A DNA stretch of 64,000 nucleotides from Actinomadura graeca (GTDB lineage Bacteria > Actinomycetota > Actinomycetes > Streptosporangiales > Streptosporangiaceae). How positions within the stretch are numbered: the stretch's first letter is position 1; each line of letters starts with the position of its first letter. Below, piece by piece: positions 8,738 through 17,195 of this stretch. The notes below the pieces were generated by a model. The model did not search any database. It was not told where the DNA came from and worked only from the letters and a program-made list of their open reading frames with translations. The DNA lies in NCBI RefSeq assembly GCF_019175365.1, contig NZ_CP059572.1:1054001-1118000 (forward strand). Reading direction: 5' to 3'. The position numbers and the translations under genes are program-made.

Positions 8738-10885
8738 ATGCGGGGGAAGGCGGAGGCCGGGCTGGGCCGCATCCCGATCCTGGACGTGTCGCCGGTGGTG
8801 GATGGGGGCCGGTGGCCGGCGAAGGCGGTGTCGGGGGAGACGGTCGAGGTCGCCGCGACGGTGTTCCGTGAGGGGCACGAGATGCTGGGTGCGGCGGTGG
8901 TGCTGCGGACGCCGGAGGGCGAGGAGCTGCCGCCGTCGCGGATGGCGGAGGTCGGTGAGGGGCTGGACCGGTGGGCGGCGCCGGTGACGCCGGGCGAGCC
9001 GGGGTCGTGGTCGTTCCGGGTGGAGGCGTGGGGCGATCCGGTGGCGCACTGGCGGCGTGACGCGGAGATCAAGGTGCCGCGCGGCCAGGACGTCGAGCTG
9101 ATGTTCGCCGAAGGCGCGGCCCTGGTCACGCGGGCGGCAGGCCGGCTGACCGCCGGGGACCGGCGCGTCCTGGCCCGGCTGTCCCGCACGCTGTCGGACG
9201 AGAACGCCGACCCTCTGGGCCGTCTGGACGCGGCCAGGCACCCCGCCGTCCTGGACGTGCTGGAGCGGCATCCGCTGCGGGACCTGCTGACGGTGAGCGA
9301 GTGGTTCCCGCTGGCCGTGCACCGGCAGCGCGCCCTCACCGGCGCCTGGTACGAGTTCTTCCCCCGCTCAGAGGGGGCACTGCTCGACCGCAAGGGGCGG
9401 CGAGGACCGATGTCGGGGACGCTCCGCACGGCGATGAAGCGGTTGCCGGCGATCGCCGAGATGGGTTTCGACGTCGTCTACCTGCCGCCGATCCACCCGA
9501 TCGGGACGACGTTCCGCAAGGGCCCCAACAACACCCTGGACGCCGGGCCCTACGACCCCGGCTCTCCCTGGGCGATCGGCTCGGCCGACGGCGGCCACGA
9601 CGCCGTCCACCCCGACCTGGGGACGATGGAGGACTTCGACGCCTTCGTGGGCTATGCGGGGGACCTGGGCATGGAGGTGGCCCTGGATCTGGCATTGCAG
9701 TGTTCGCCCGATCATCCCTGGGTGAGTGAGCATCCCGAGTGGTTCACCACCCGCGCCGACGGCACCATCGCCTACGCCGAGAACCCGCCCAAGAAATACC
9801 AGGACATCTACCCCCTCAACTTCGACAACGACCCCGAGGGCCTGTACACCGAAGTCCGCCGCATCATCCACCACTGGATCGGCCACGGCGTGCACATCTT
9901 CCGCGTCGACAACCCCCACACCAAACCCGTCCCCTTCTGGGAACGCCTGCTGGCCGACATCGCCGCCACCCACCCCCACGTGCTCTTCCTGGCCGAGGCC
10001 TTCACCCGCCCCGCCATGATGCACACCCTGGCCAAAATCGGCTTCCACCAGTCCTACACCTACTTCACCTGGAAGAACTCCGCCGACGAACTACGCGACT
10101 ACTTCACCGAGCTCACCGGCCCCGCCGCCGCCTACATGCGCCCCAACACCTTCACCAACACCCCCGACATCCTCAGCGAATACCTCCAGCACGGCGGACC
10201 CCCCGCCTTCGCCATCCGCGCCATCCTGGCCGCCACCCTCTCCCCCGCCTGGGGCATCTACACCGGCTACGAACTCCACGAGAACACCCCCGTCCGCCCC
10301 GGCAGCGAGGAATACCGCGACTCCGAGAAATACCAGTACCGCCCCCGCGACTTCGACGCCGCCGACCGCCACCACACCACCCTGGCCCCCCTCATCACCC
10401 GCCTCAACACACTGCGCAACACCCACCCCGCCCTCCAGCAACTGCGCAACCTGCACTTCCACACCATCGACCAACCAGAACTCCTGGCCTACTCCAAACA
10501 CCACCCCACCGGCGACACCGTCCTGACCGTCATCAACCTCAACCCCCACCACCCCCGCGAAGCCACCCTCCACCTCGACCTCCCCGCCCTCGGCCTCCCC
10601 GACGACCCCGACCACCCCCACACCGTCACCGACCAGCTCACCGGCGCCACCTACACCTGGCACCGCTCCAACTACATCCGGCTCGATCCGCATACGCAGC
10701 CCGCGCACATCCTGACCGTCGACACGGACGGCGGACGCGGGCGGGCCGGCGGGTGCCCGTCCGGCAGCGGGACGGGAACGTCGGGCCGGCGGGCGGACGG
10801 CGCGGGCGCACGCCTCCCGGAACGGGGCCGGGTCAGATCGGTCCGGCGGCCGTCCGGCGGGTCCCGGCCCTCCGGCACGCGGTGA
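8738..10885 (+). CDS. glgE: Alpha-1,4-glucan:maltose-1-phosphate maltosyltransferase
   Basis: GH13_3 enzyme that extends alpha-glucan by two glucoses from maltose 1-phosphate. 715 residues from the ATG at 8738, preceded by GAGGCGGGAG. The N-terminal family motif IPILDVSPVVDGG, catalytic nucleophile Asp391 (FRVDNPHTKP) and acid/base Glu420 (FLAEAF) are present, in register with the D394/E423 pair of Streptomyces GlgE. Recognisable homology ends near residue 656 (DPHTQPAHILTV); about 58 further residues are Gly/Arg/Ser-rich low complexity that overlap the opposing STAS gene by 53 bases. From about 9,720 onward wobble positions become overwhelmingly C. Works with TreS and maltokinase downstream. 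Confidence 0.96.
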   Translation: MRGKAEAGLGRIPILDVSPVVDGGRWPAKAVSGETVEVAATVFREGHEMLGAAVVLRTPEGEELPPSRMAEVGEGLDRWAAPVTPGEPGSWSFRVEAWGDPVAHWRRDAEIKVPRGQDVELMFAEGAALVTRAAGRLTAGDRRVLARLSRTLSDENADPLGRLDAARHPAVLDVLERHPLRDLLTVSEWFPLAVHRQRALTGAWYEFFPRSEGALLDRKGRRGPMSGTLRTAMKRLPAIAEMGFDVVYLPPIHPIGTTFRKGPNNTLDAGPYDPGSPWAIGSADGGHDAVHPDLGTMEDFDAFVGYAGDLGMEVALDLALQCSPDHPWVSEHPEWFTTRADGTIAYAENPPKKYQDIYPLNFDNDPEGLYTEVRRIIHHWIGHGVHIFRVDNPHTKPVPFWERLLADIAATHPHVLFLAEAFTRPAMMHTLAKIGFHQSYTYFTWKNSADELRDYFTELTGPAAAYMRPNTFTNTPDILSEYLQHGGPPAFAIRAILAATLSPAWGIYTGYELHENTPVRPGSEEYRDSEKYQYRPRDFDAADRHHTTLAPLITRLNTLRNTHPALQQLRNLHFHTIDQPELLAYSKHHPTGDTVLTVINLNPHHPREATLHLDLPALGLPDDPDHPHTVTDQLTGATYTWHRSNYIRLDPHTQPAHILTVDTDGGRGRAGGCPSGSGTGTSGRRADGAGARLPERGRVRSVRRPSGGSRPSGTR

Positions 10886-11672
10886 AGACCGGGCCGAGGC
10901 CCTCGCGGTCGATGATCTCGCGGAGCCGGACGGGCGGCGCCGGCAGCGACAGGCAGCCGCCCTCGGCCGCGACGCGCCACCGGATGCCGAGCAGGATCGG
11001 CAGCGGGTCGCAGCGCAACCCGAGCCGCTCGTGCATCCGCACCATGAGGTGCCGCAGGTTCCCCTCGACCAGCGTGGTGAGCGTCTCGCCGAGCCGCCGC
11101 ACCGTGATCCGGTCGAGCACGCCGGACAGGTGGACGACCGTGTGGTCGCCGTCGCCGGCCTCCGTCGTGGTGATCACTAATTCGGCGGCGGCCGCCGGGG
11201 CCGGGGACAACCCGGTGTCACCGGGGTGCATCGCCCTGATCGCGTCCAGGACGTGCGCCGTGTCCACGGCCGTCGGGGCGCCCGCCGGCGGCGGCGCGGC
11301 CGTCGCCGCCGCCACGTCCGGGAACACCGGGACGATCTGGGCGAGGCCGGTCAGGTGGAGCGCGCGCCGCACCGGTCCGTCGAGCGCGGGGACCACGGCG
11401 CGCAGCGGGCACCCGAGCAGCTGCGCGCGGGTCTCGGTGCGGGCCAGCAGGACCAGCCCGGAGGCGTCCAGCAGCACCGAGTCGCCGAAGTCGACGACGA
11501 CGCCGCTGCGGCGCCGCCCGGCGGCCGCCGTCCCCGAGGCGAGGGACAGCGCCCGGCAGATCCCCTCCCTGATGCCCGCGTAGTTCTGCCAGCTGACCTG
11601 CGCGGGCAGGCTGAGCACGATGAAGCCTCGCCGGGTCCCGATCTCCAGGCCCGGCACGGTGGTGTCTCGCAT
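10833..11672 (-). CDS. Protein with one clear and one degenerate STAS domain
   Basis: 279 residues. The first half (about 1-120) is a STAS fold: VVVDFGDSVLLDASGLVLLART keeps the anti-anti-sigma core, with DASGL instead of the usual DSSGL, so a candidate phospho-serine is still present. After an Ala/Pro linker (about 120-165) comes a second STAS-like repeat (DHTVVHLSGVLDRITVRRL) in which the Ser motif is not recognisable. Likely a partner-switching regulator or scaffold; partners unknown. Its start lies three bases from the small gene at 11676-12008, so the two form an operon. It is wedged, on the opposite strand, between glgE and treS. Confidence 0.78.
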   Translation of the reverse strand: MRDTTVPGLEIGTRRGFIVLSLPAQVSWQNYAGIREGICRALSLASGTAAAGRRRSGVVVDFGDSVLLDASGLVLLARTETRAQLLGCPLRAVVPALDGPVRRALHLTGLAQIVPVFPDVAAATAAPPPAGAPTAVDTAHVLDAIRAMHPGDTGLSPAPAAAAELVITTTEAGDGDHTVVHLSGVLDRITVRRLGETLTTLVEGNLRHLMVRMHERLGLRCDPLPILLGIRWRVAAEGGCLSLPAPPVRLREIIDREGLGPVFTACRRAGTRRTAAGPI

Positions 11673-11675
11673 AGG

Positions 11676-12008
11676 TCACATCCCGATAGGAGTTCGAGCG
11701 GCCACGCGGGCCGGGCTGGGCGGAGCGGACGGCTCCCCGGAGGCCCGCGCACCGGGCCGGCCGGACGGCCGCTTCCCCTCCGGATAGGGCGGGCGCGCGC
11801 CCCGTACGACGCCCGTCAGCCGGGACGCCGCGAGGCGCTCGATCGTCCGCTCCTCTGGCTGCACTCCGAGGTGCGTGCAGCAGCACCACAGGTCGTCCAC
11901 GCAACGGCGCACGTGCTCAGCCGGAATGTCGGCGAAGCGAACACGCAGCCGCGCTATGAGGTCATCGCGCGTCGGTACGACCGATGGCGACATCTCCCAG
12001 CGCTCCAC
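11676..12008 (-). CDS. Small conserved actinobacterial protein, possible three-helix-bundle dimerisation domain
   Basis: 110 residues. The N-terminal 65 residues look like three short helices (LIARLRVRFADIPAEHVRRCVDDLW, then LGVQPEERTIERLAASRLTGVV), a pattern I associate with small actinobacterial three-helix-bundle proteins. A Cys triplet (DLWCCCTHLG) lies in the second helix. The last 40 residues are Pro/Arg/Gly-rich and probably disordered. No catalytic motif. It is the first gene of a two-gene minus-strand operon with the STAS-like protein; a role in that signalling module is inferred from position only. Confidence 0.65.
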   Translation of the reverse strand: MERWEMSPSVVPTRDDLIARLRVRFADIPAEHVRRCVDDLWCCCTHLGVQPEERTIERLAASRLTGVVRGARPPYPEGKRPSGRPGARASGEPSAPPSPARVAARTPIGM

Positions 12009-12411
12009 TGTCCCTCCGATCGCTTGGGACGAACGTCCTTCTTCGTCCGGCCGTCATCGACTGCCGGCCGGCAGGCTTCGAGCTTGGAAACGACCTACCC
12101 GAGGCCCTTGGCAGAAAAAGTGACGAAGCTAAAAACACGGACATGACACAGCCGTCGCGCGGCAAGCAGCGGCACGCCCGACGTCCAGCGACGCACCGGT
12201 GGAAATGGCGGCTGTTTTGCCCGGCTTGCCCGCCCGATGGCCGGGCCGGGCCGCGCGATGACCTTGTCCCGCCGCCCCCAGACGGCCGATACCGGCGCGA
12301 TTGTTACGGTGCGTACACACTCTTTTACGGATGGTTGCGTGTCGCGGACGTCCCGGACGCGGTCCGGGGGAATTGCTGATCTAGACGTCTTCGACACACC
12401 CGGGGTGGCTC
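12009..12411. promoter_or_regulatory. 403-bp divergent intergenic region with a 14-bp palindrome
   Basis: No coding gene is supported here. It must hold the promoters of the minus-strand small-protein/STAS operon and of treS. A perfect 14-base palindrome, CTGCCGGCCGGCAG, lies at 12061-12074, about 53 bases before the minus-strand start; it may be an operator or chance in GC-rich DNA. Two patches of lower GC occur (12113-12147 and 12299-12335). I could not assign convincing -35/-10 boxes. Confidence 0.35.
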
Positions 12412-14235
12412 ATGCCTGTCCAGAAGAACCTCGCCAGCGGCGCGTCCGGCCAAACGACAGCCGCAGGCGCCGGTCAAGGGGCCGGGCGGGACGGGGCGCC
12501 GGTGACGGAACCGGTCGTCGATCCGTTCGGGACCACGACCCGGAGGCAGCCGCACTGGTTCAAGACGGCGGTGTTCTATGAGGTGTCGGTGCGGGGATTC
12601 GCCGACTCCAACGGCGACGGCTACGGCGACCTGCGCGGCCTGATCAGCAAACTCGACCACCTGCAATGGCTGGGCATCGACTGCCTGTGGCTGCTGCCCA
12701 TCTACCAATCACCCCTGCGCGACGGCGGCTACGACATCGCCGACTACACCCGCATCCTGCCCGACTTCGGCGAACTCGGCGACTTCGTCGACCTCATCGA
12801 ACAAGCCCACGCCCGCGGCATCCGCGTCATCGCCGACCTGGTCATGAACCACACCAGCGACGCCCACCCCTGGTTCCAGGCCTCCCGCACCGACCCCCAC
12901 GGCCCCTTCGGCGACTTCTACATGTGGGACGACACCGACACCCGCTACCCCGACGCCCGCATCATCTTCATCGACACCGAATCCTCCAACTGGACCTACG
13001 ACCCCGTCCGCGGCCAGTACTACTGGCACCGCTTCTTCTCCCACCAGCCCGACCTCAACTACGACAACCCCGCCGTCCAGGACGCCATGCTGGAGGTCCT
13101 GCGCTTCTGGCTCGACCTGGGCATCGACGGCTTCCGCCTGGACGCCGTCCCCTACCTGTACGCCCGCGAAGGCACCACCTGCGAAAACCTCCCCGAAACC
13201 CACGCCTACCTCAAACGCGTCCGCGCCGAAGTCGACCGCCTCTACCCCGACCGCGTCCTGCTCGCCGAAGCCAACCAATGGCCCGCCGACGTCGTCGAAT
13301 ACTTCGGCGACCCCGCCGCCGGCGGCGACGAATGCCACATGGCCTTCCACTTCCCCGTCATGCCCCGCATCTTCATGGCCGTCCGCCGCGAGCAGCGCTA
13401 CCCCATCTCCGAGATCATGGCCCAGACCCCCAAGATCCCCGACTCCTGCCAATGGGGCATCTTCCTGCGCAACCACGACGAACTCACCCTGGAGATGGTC
13501 ACCGACGAAGAACGCGACTACATGTACACCGAATACGCCAAAGACCCCCGCATGAAAGCCAACATCGGCATCCGCCGCCGCCTGGCCCCCCTCCTGGACA
13601 ACGACCGCAACCAGCTCGAACTCTTCACCGCCCTGCTGCTGTCCCTGCCCGGCTCCCCCGTGCTCTACTACGGCGACGAAATCGGCATGGGCGACAACAT
13701 CTGGCTCGGCGACCGCGACGCCGTCCGCACCCCCATGCAATGGACCCCCGACCGCAACGCCGGCTTCTCCCGCTGCGACCCCGCCCGCCTCTACCTGCCC
13801 GTCATCATGGACCCCATCTACGGCTACCAGGCCGTCAACGTCGAAGCACAAGCCCACAACCCCGGCTCCCTGCTCCACTGGACCCGCAAAATGATCGAAA
13901 TCCGCCAGCGCCACCCCGTCTTCGGCGTCGGATCCTACGTCGAGCTATCGGCCTCCAACCCCTCCGTCCTCGCCTTCACCCGCGAGATCGGAGAAGGCGA
14001 CACCGAATTGGGCGGCGTGGACACCGTCCTCTGCGTCAGCAACCTGTCGCGTTTCCCGCAGCCGGTGGAACTGGACCTGCGGCGATTCGAGGGCTACTCC
14101 CCCATGGAATGCATGGGCGGTGTGCAGTTCCCGGCCATCGGGGAACTGCCCTACCTGCTGACGTTGCCGGGCCACGGGTTCTTCTGGTTCGAGCTCACTC
14201 CGCCGGACGACGTGGACGCCGAGAGGGCCGTCTGA
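12412..14235 (+). CDS. treS: Maltose alpha-D-glucosyltransferase (trehalose synthase)
   Basis: 607-residue GH13_16 enzyme interconverting trehalose and maltose; in the GlgE pathway it supplies maltose for phosphorylation. The catalytic residues are visible: nucleophile Asp244 ([11 protein letters not shown]) and acid/base Glu286 (LLAEANQW), with the same 42-residue spacing as D230/E272 of mycobacterial TreS, and the third acid in [11 protein letters not shown]. The first about 40 residues are a Gly/Ala-rich leader before [16 protein letters not shown]. There is no fused maltokinase; a separate mak begins one base after the stop. Between about 12,600 and 14,030 third codon positions are almost all C. 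Confidence 0.97.
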   Translation: MPVQKNLASGASGQTTAAGAGQGAGRDGAPVTEPVVDPFGTTTRRQPHWFKTAVFYEVSVRGFADSNGDGYGDLRGLISKLDHLQWLGIDCLWLLPIYQSPLRDGGYDIADYTRILPDFGELGDFVDLIEQAHARGIRVIADLVMNHTSDAHPWFQASRTDPHGPFGDFYMWDDTDTRYPDARIIFIDTESSNWTYDPVRGQYYWHRFFSHQPDLNYDNPAVQDAMLEVLRFWLDLGIDGFRLDAVPYLYAREGTTCENLPETHAYLKRVRAEVDRLYPDRVLLAEANQWPADVVEYFGDPAAGGDECHMAFHFPVMPRIFMAVRREQRYPISEIMAQTPKIPDSCQWGIFLRNHDELTLEMVTDEERDYMYTEYAKDPRMKANIGIRRRLAPLLDNDRNQLELFTALLLSLPGSPVLYYGDEIGMGDNIWLGDRDAVRTPMQWTPDRNAGFSRCDPARLYLPVIMDPIYGYQAVNVEAQAHNPGSLLHWTRKMIEIRQRHPVFGVGSYVELSASNPSVLAFTREIGEGDTELGGVDTVLCVSNLSRFPQPVELDLRRFEGYSPMECMGGVQFPAIGELPYLLTLPGHGFFWFELTPPDDVDAERAV

Positions 14236-14236
14236 C

Positions 14237-15676
14237 GTGCTGCCACCCGAGGGCGTCCTCACGCGGGACCTCGCCGAGTGGCTGCCCCGGCAGCGGTGGT
14301 TCGGCGGCAAGGACGGCCCCATCGACCACCTCACCATCGGCACCACCACCCAGCTGCTCACCGGCGACCCCGCCCTCCACCACCTCGTCCTCGACGTCCA
14401 CCAGAACACCACCACCGACCACTACCAGCTCCTCCTCGGCACCCGCCACCACCTCCCCGACCGGCTGCGGCACGCCGAGATCGGCGCTCCCCCCGAGGAC
14501 GGCGCGGACGGCGCGGACGGCACCCGGGCGCGCCTCTACGACGCCGTCTACGACGCGGACCTGACCCGGACGCTCCTGGACGGGCTGGCCGCCGAGGCGT
14601 CGGTCGGCCCGCTGCGCTTCCGCCGCGCCGGCGGCGCCGGCATCCGGACCGACCTGACGAGCCTGCCCATCACCACCGAGCAGAGCAACACCTCGCTGCT
14701 GTTCGGCGACGACTACATCTGCAAGCTGTTCCGGCGGCTGAGCAGCGGCGTCAACCTCGACCTGGAGGTCAACCTCGCGCTGACCCGGGCCGGGTGCGCG
14801 CACGTCCCGGCCGTCCTCGGGTGGATCGAGCTGGAACCGCGGGACGGCGGGGACGGGGAGCCGGTCACGCTCGGGCTGCTCTCGGACTACCTGCGCACCG
14901 GCGCGAACGGCTGGAGCCTCGCCATCGCCAGCGTCCGCGACTGGTACGCGCACACGATGCCGCCGGGCGAGGACGAGTGGGCCGAGCTGGACGCGAGCGC
15001 CGCCGGCGGCGACTTCGCGGCCGAGGCCGGGCGGCTCGGCGCCGCCACCGCCGAGGTGCACCGGGCGCTCGCCGACGCGTTCGGCGTGACGACCGTCCCC
15101 GCGGACGAGGTGCGCGCGATGGCCGCGCGGATGAACGCCGAGCTCACCGCCGCCTGCCGCGCCGTCCCGCCGCTGGCCCCGCACGCCAAGGCCCTGACCG
15201 GGGCGTTCGTGGACCTGGCGGCGCAGGCGGCGCCGCTGCCGGTGCAGCGCGTCCACGGCGACTACCACCTCGGGCAGGTGCTGCGGACCGAGTCCGGCTG
15301 GACGCTGCTGGACTTCGAGGGCGAGCCCGCCCGGCCCCCGGCCGAGCGCCGCGCCCTCGCCCACCCGCTCCGCGACGTCGCCGGGATGCTGCGCTCCTTC
15401 GAATACGCCGCGCGGTTCCTCGTCACCAAGGCGGGCGCCGTGCCGGCCGAGTCCGGCCGCAGCCTGGAGACCCGCGCGCACGCCTGGGCGGCCCGCAACC
15501 GCGCCGCGTTCTGCCGCGGCTACGCCTCCGCCGGGGGGGCCGATCCCGCCGCGCACGCGTCGCTGCTGCGCGCGTTCGAGTTCGAGAAGGCCGTCTACGA
15601 GGTCCGCTACGAGGCGCGGAACCGGCCGTCCTGGCTGCCGGTCCCGCTCCGCTCGCTCGCCCATCTGACCTCATGA
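14237..15676 (+). CDS. mak: Maltokinase
   Basis: 479-residue kinase (Mak/Pep2) that phosphorylates maltose with ATP to maltose 1-phosphate, the GlgE donor. It has an aminoglycoside-phosphotransferase-like fold. The catalytic loop HGDYHLGQ is near residue 339 and the metal-binding LLDFEGEP near 360; the N-terminal cap has WLPRQRWFGGKD, typical of Mak. GTG start one base after the treS stop implies coupled translation. No glgB (branching enzyme) follows, although it usually completes this locus in Streptomyces. The stop codon sits inside the first CATGATCA repeat described next. Confidence 0.95.
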   Translation: MLPPEGVLTRDLAEWLPRQRWFGGKDGPIDHLTIGTTTQLLTGDPALHHLVLDVHQNTTTDHYQLLLGTRHHLPDRLRHAEIGAPPEDGADGADGTRARLYDAVYDADLTRTLLDGLAAEASVGPLRFRRAGGAGIRTDLTSLPITTEQSNTSLLFGDDYICKLFRRLSSGVNLDLEVNLALTRAGCAHVPAVLGWIELEPRDGGDGEPVTLGLLSDYLRTGANGWSLAIASVRDWYAHTMPPGEDEWAELDASAAGGDFAAEAGRLGAATAEVHRALADAFGVTTVPADEVRAMAARMNAELTAACRAVPPLAPHAKALTGAFVDLAAQAAPLPVQRVHGDYHLGQVLRTESGWTLLDFEGEPARPPAERRALAHPLRDVAGMLRSFEYAARFLVTKAGAVPAESGRSLETRAHAWAARNRAAFCRGYASAGGADPAAHASLLRAFEFEKAVYEVRYEARNRPSWLPVPLRSLAHLTS

Positions 15677-15720
15677 TCAAAGACACGAAACGCCCGCCCA
15701 AATTCCGGGCCATGATCATG
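15672..15720. promoter_or_regulatory. Paired CATGATCA sites and possible -10 upstream of the NlpC/P60 gene
   Basis: CATGATCA occurs at 15672-15679 and again at 15711-15718, where it extends to the perfect palindrome CATGATCATG. The second copy abuts TAAAAT (15721-15726), a plausible -10 box for the downstream secreted hydrolase. Two palindromic half-sites 39 bases apart beside a -10 could form an operator, but no matching regulator family is identified and no good -35 is visible. Confidence 0.35.
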
Positions 15721-15814
15721 TAAAATCGGGACGTGCTCCCCATTCCGCTCCGATCAACGGGTACCCGAACTGTCGGCAGCAGATCATCCGACATCACGAA
15801 AACGGAGCACACGA

Positions 15815-17089
15815 ATGTGCGAAGCACGCCACTCGGATCGGGAGAGCCGCCGGACCCGGGTATTCCCCGGCCGGCCCCGCCACGGCGGGACGGGCGAACG
15901 AAAACAGAGGATCGTCCGGACGGCGGTCATCGCGGCCGCCACCGGCATCGCCGTGAGCCTCCCGGCCGGCACGCAGGCGCTGGCACAGCTGAATCCGGTC
16001 GTCCTGAAGAGGCTCGATCTGGACGCGGCGACGCTGAGCAAGGTCAAGGCGTACGACCGGTACCGCACCCGCGAGGCGGATCAGAAGGAGAAGGCGAGGA
16101 GGGCCCTGTCCTTCGCCCGCAAGCAGATCGGCAAGCCGTACCGGTGGGGCGCCGCAGGCCCGCGGGGGTACGACTGTTCGGGACTGGCGATGGCCTCGTG
16201 GCGCAAGGCGGGGGTGAGGCTGCCGCGCGTCACCTACTCCCAGTACGCGGGAGTGCGGCGCAAGGTGCGCCTCAAGGACCTGCGCCCCGGTGACCTGATC
16301 TTCTTCCACGGCCGCAGTCACGTGGGGATCTATCTCGGCGGCGGGAGGTTCCTGCACGCCCCGAACCGCGGCTCCACCATCCGGATCGACAGGCTCGGCG
16401 CCGCGCGCAAGAGGCAGTTCGCCGGGGCCGTGCGTCCGGGGGCGCCCGCCTACAAGAAATGGTCGCCGTCCATACGTGAACTGGTCGACAAGATCGACCG
16501 GATGAGCGCGCAGGAGGACGCCGCGCAAAAGGACGAGACCGAGGCGCAGCCGTCCGAAACCACGGCCCCGGTGTTCCCGGGGATAGGCGAATTCCAGATG
16601 GACGGCAGGAAGTCCGGGACGGCCGGCGGCGGCACGCCCCCGGCCGTCGCCCCGCCGCCCGACCCCGACCCCGACCCCGGGGCCGGGGCCGGGCCCGCGG
16701 ACGCCCCGGGGGCCGTCGAACCGGGTCCCGCGGTCGAACCCGAGCCCGGGCCCGCGGCCGAACCCGATCCGGCGGCCGAGCCGGGCCCCGCGGCCGAACC
16801 GGGGACCGGGCCGGAGTCCGAGCCCGTGGCCCCGCCCGCGGCCGACGACGAGCCATCCGACATCGAGACGCCCGCGATCGAACCGCGGCCCGCGACGTCG
16901 GGTCCGGTCCGCCCGCGTCCCGCGAGGCCGCACGGGACGCACCAGAAGCCGCGCGCGCCCGAGAACCTCGGGAAGCCCGCCGCGGGCGCCCGGCCGGAGG
17001 CTCCGGCGCCCCGTCCGAGGTCCGGTGTCCGGTCCTGGACGACGCTCGCGGACGAGACGGCACCCGAGACGGCGGCCGACGGCGGCTGA
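15815..17089 (+). CDS. Secreted NlpC/P60 cell-wall hydrolase with a Pro/Glu-rich tail
   Basis: 424 residues; ATG at 15815 has a GGAG site. A long basic N-terminus leads into a hydrophobic signal segment (AVIAAATGIAVSLPAGTQALAQ, residues about 38-59). The NlpC/P60 domain spans about residues 95-210, with catalytic Cys in YDCSGLA and His residues in SHVGIYLGGG and FLHAPN; such enzymes cleave stem peptides of peptidoglycan. The C-terminal half (about 235-424) is low-complexity Pro/Ala/Glu/Gly with repeated AEP/GPA units, perhaps a wall-spanning or disordered region. A strong hairpin terminator follows. Confidence 0.9.
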   Translation: MCEARHSDRESRRTRVFPGRPRHGGTGERKQRIVRTAVIAAATGIAVSLPAGTQALAQLNPVVLKRLDLDAATLSKVKAYDRYRTREADQKEKARRALSFARKQIGKPYRWGAAGPRGYDCSGLAMASWRKAGVRLPRVTYSQYAGVRRKVRLKDLRPGDLIFFHGRSHVGIYLGGGRFLHAPNRGSTIRIDRLGAARKRQFAGAVRPGAPAYKKWSPSIRELVDKIDRMSAQEDAAQKDETEAQPSETTAPVFPGIGEFQMDGRKSGTAGGGTPPAVAPPPDPDPDPGAGAGPADAPGAVEPGPAVEPEPGPAAEPDPAAEPGPAAEPGTGPESEPVAPPAADDEPSDIETPAIEPRPATSGPVRPRPARPHGTHQKPRAPENLGKPAAGARPEAPAPRPRSGVRSWTTLADETAPETAADGG

Positions 17090-17105
17090 CACCTGCCGGC
17101 CCGCA

Positions 17106-17152
17106 GGGCCCGGCCGGACGGGACGCACACGCGTGCCCGCCCGGCCGGGCCC
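17106..17152. terminator. Intrinsic-type hairpin after the NlpC/P60 gene
   Basis: GGGCCCGGCCGGACGGG (17106-17122) pairs with CCCGCCCGGCCGGGCCC (17136-17152), 17 positions with one mismatch. Loop bases ACGC/GCGT can extend the stem. It begins 17 bases after the stop codon. No U-tract, as usual in actinomycetes. Confidence 0.7.
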
Positions 17153-17195
17153 GGTGCTTGACCCGGAGCCCACTCCAGGTGGTTGGCTGCGGATC

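Noticed and set aside
12060..12147. Stress-sigma (SigB-like) promoter for the STAS operon on the minus strand
   Set aside because: GGGTAG is present, but a matching GTTT-type -35 at 14-16 bases is not convincing.
12709..13914. 401-codon minus-strand frame rich in Val/Gly/Asp inside treS
   Set aside because: It arises from the C-rich wobble positions of treS read in reverse; no domain, and treS is certain.
15677..15814. Cyclic-di-AMP (ydaO-type) riboswitch before the NlpC/P60 gene
   Set aside because: Such riboswitches precede some actinobacterial cell-wall hydrolase genes, but the conserved core sequences are not seen in these 138 bases.
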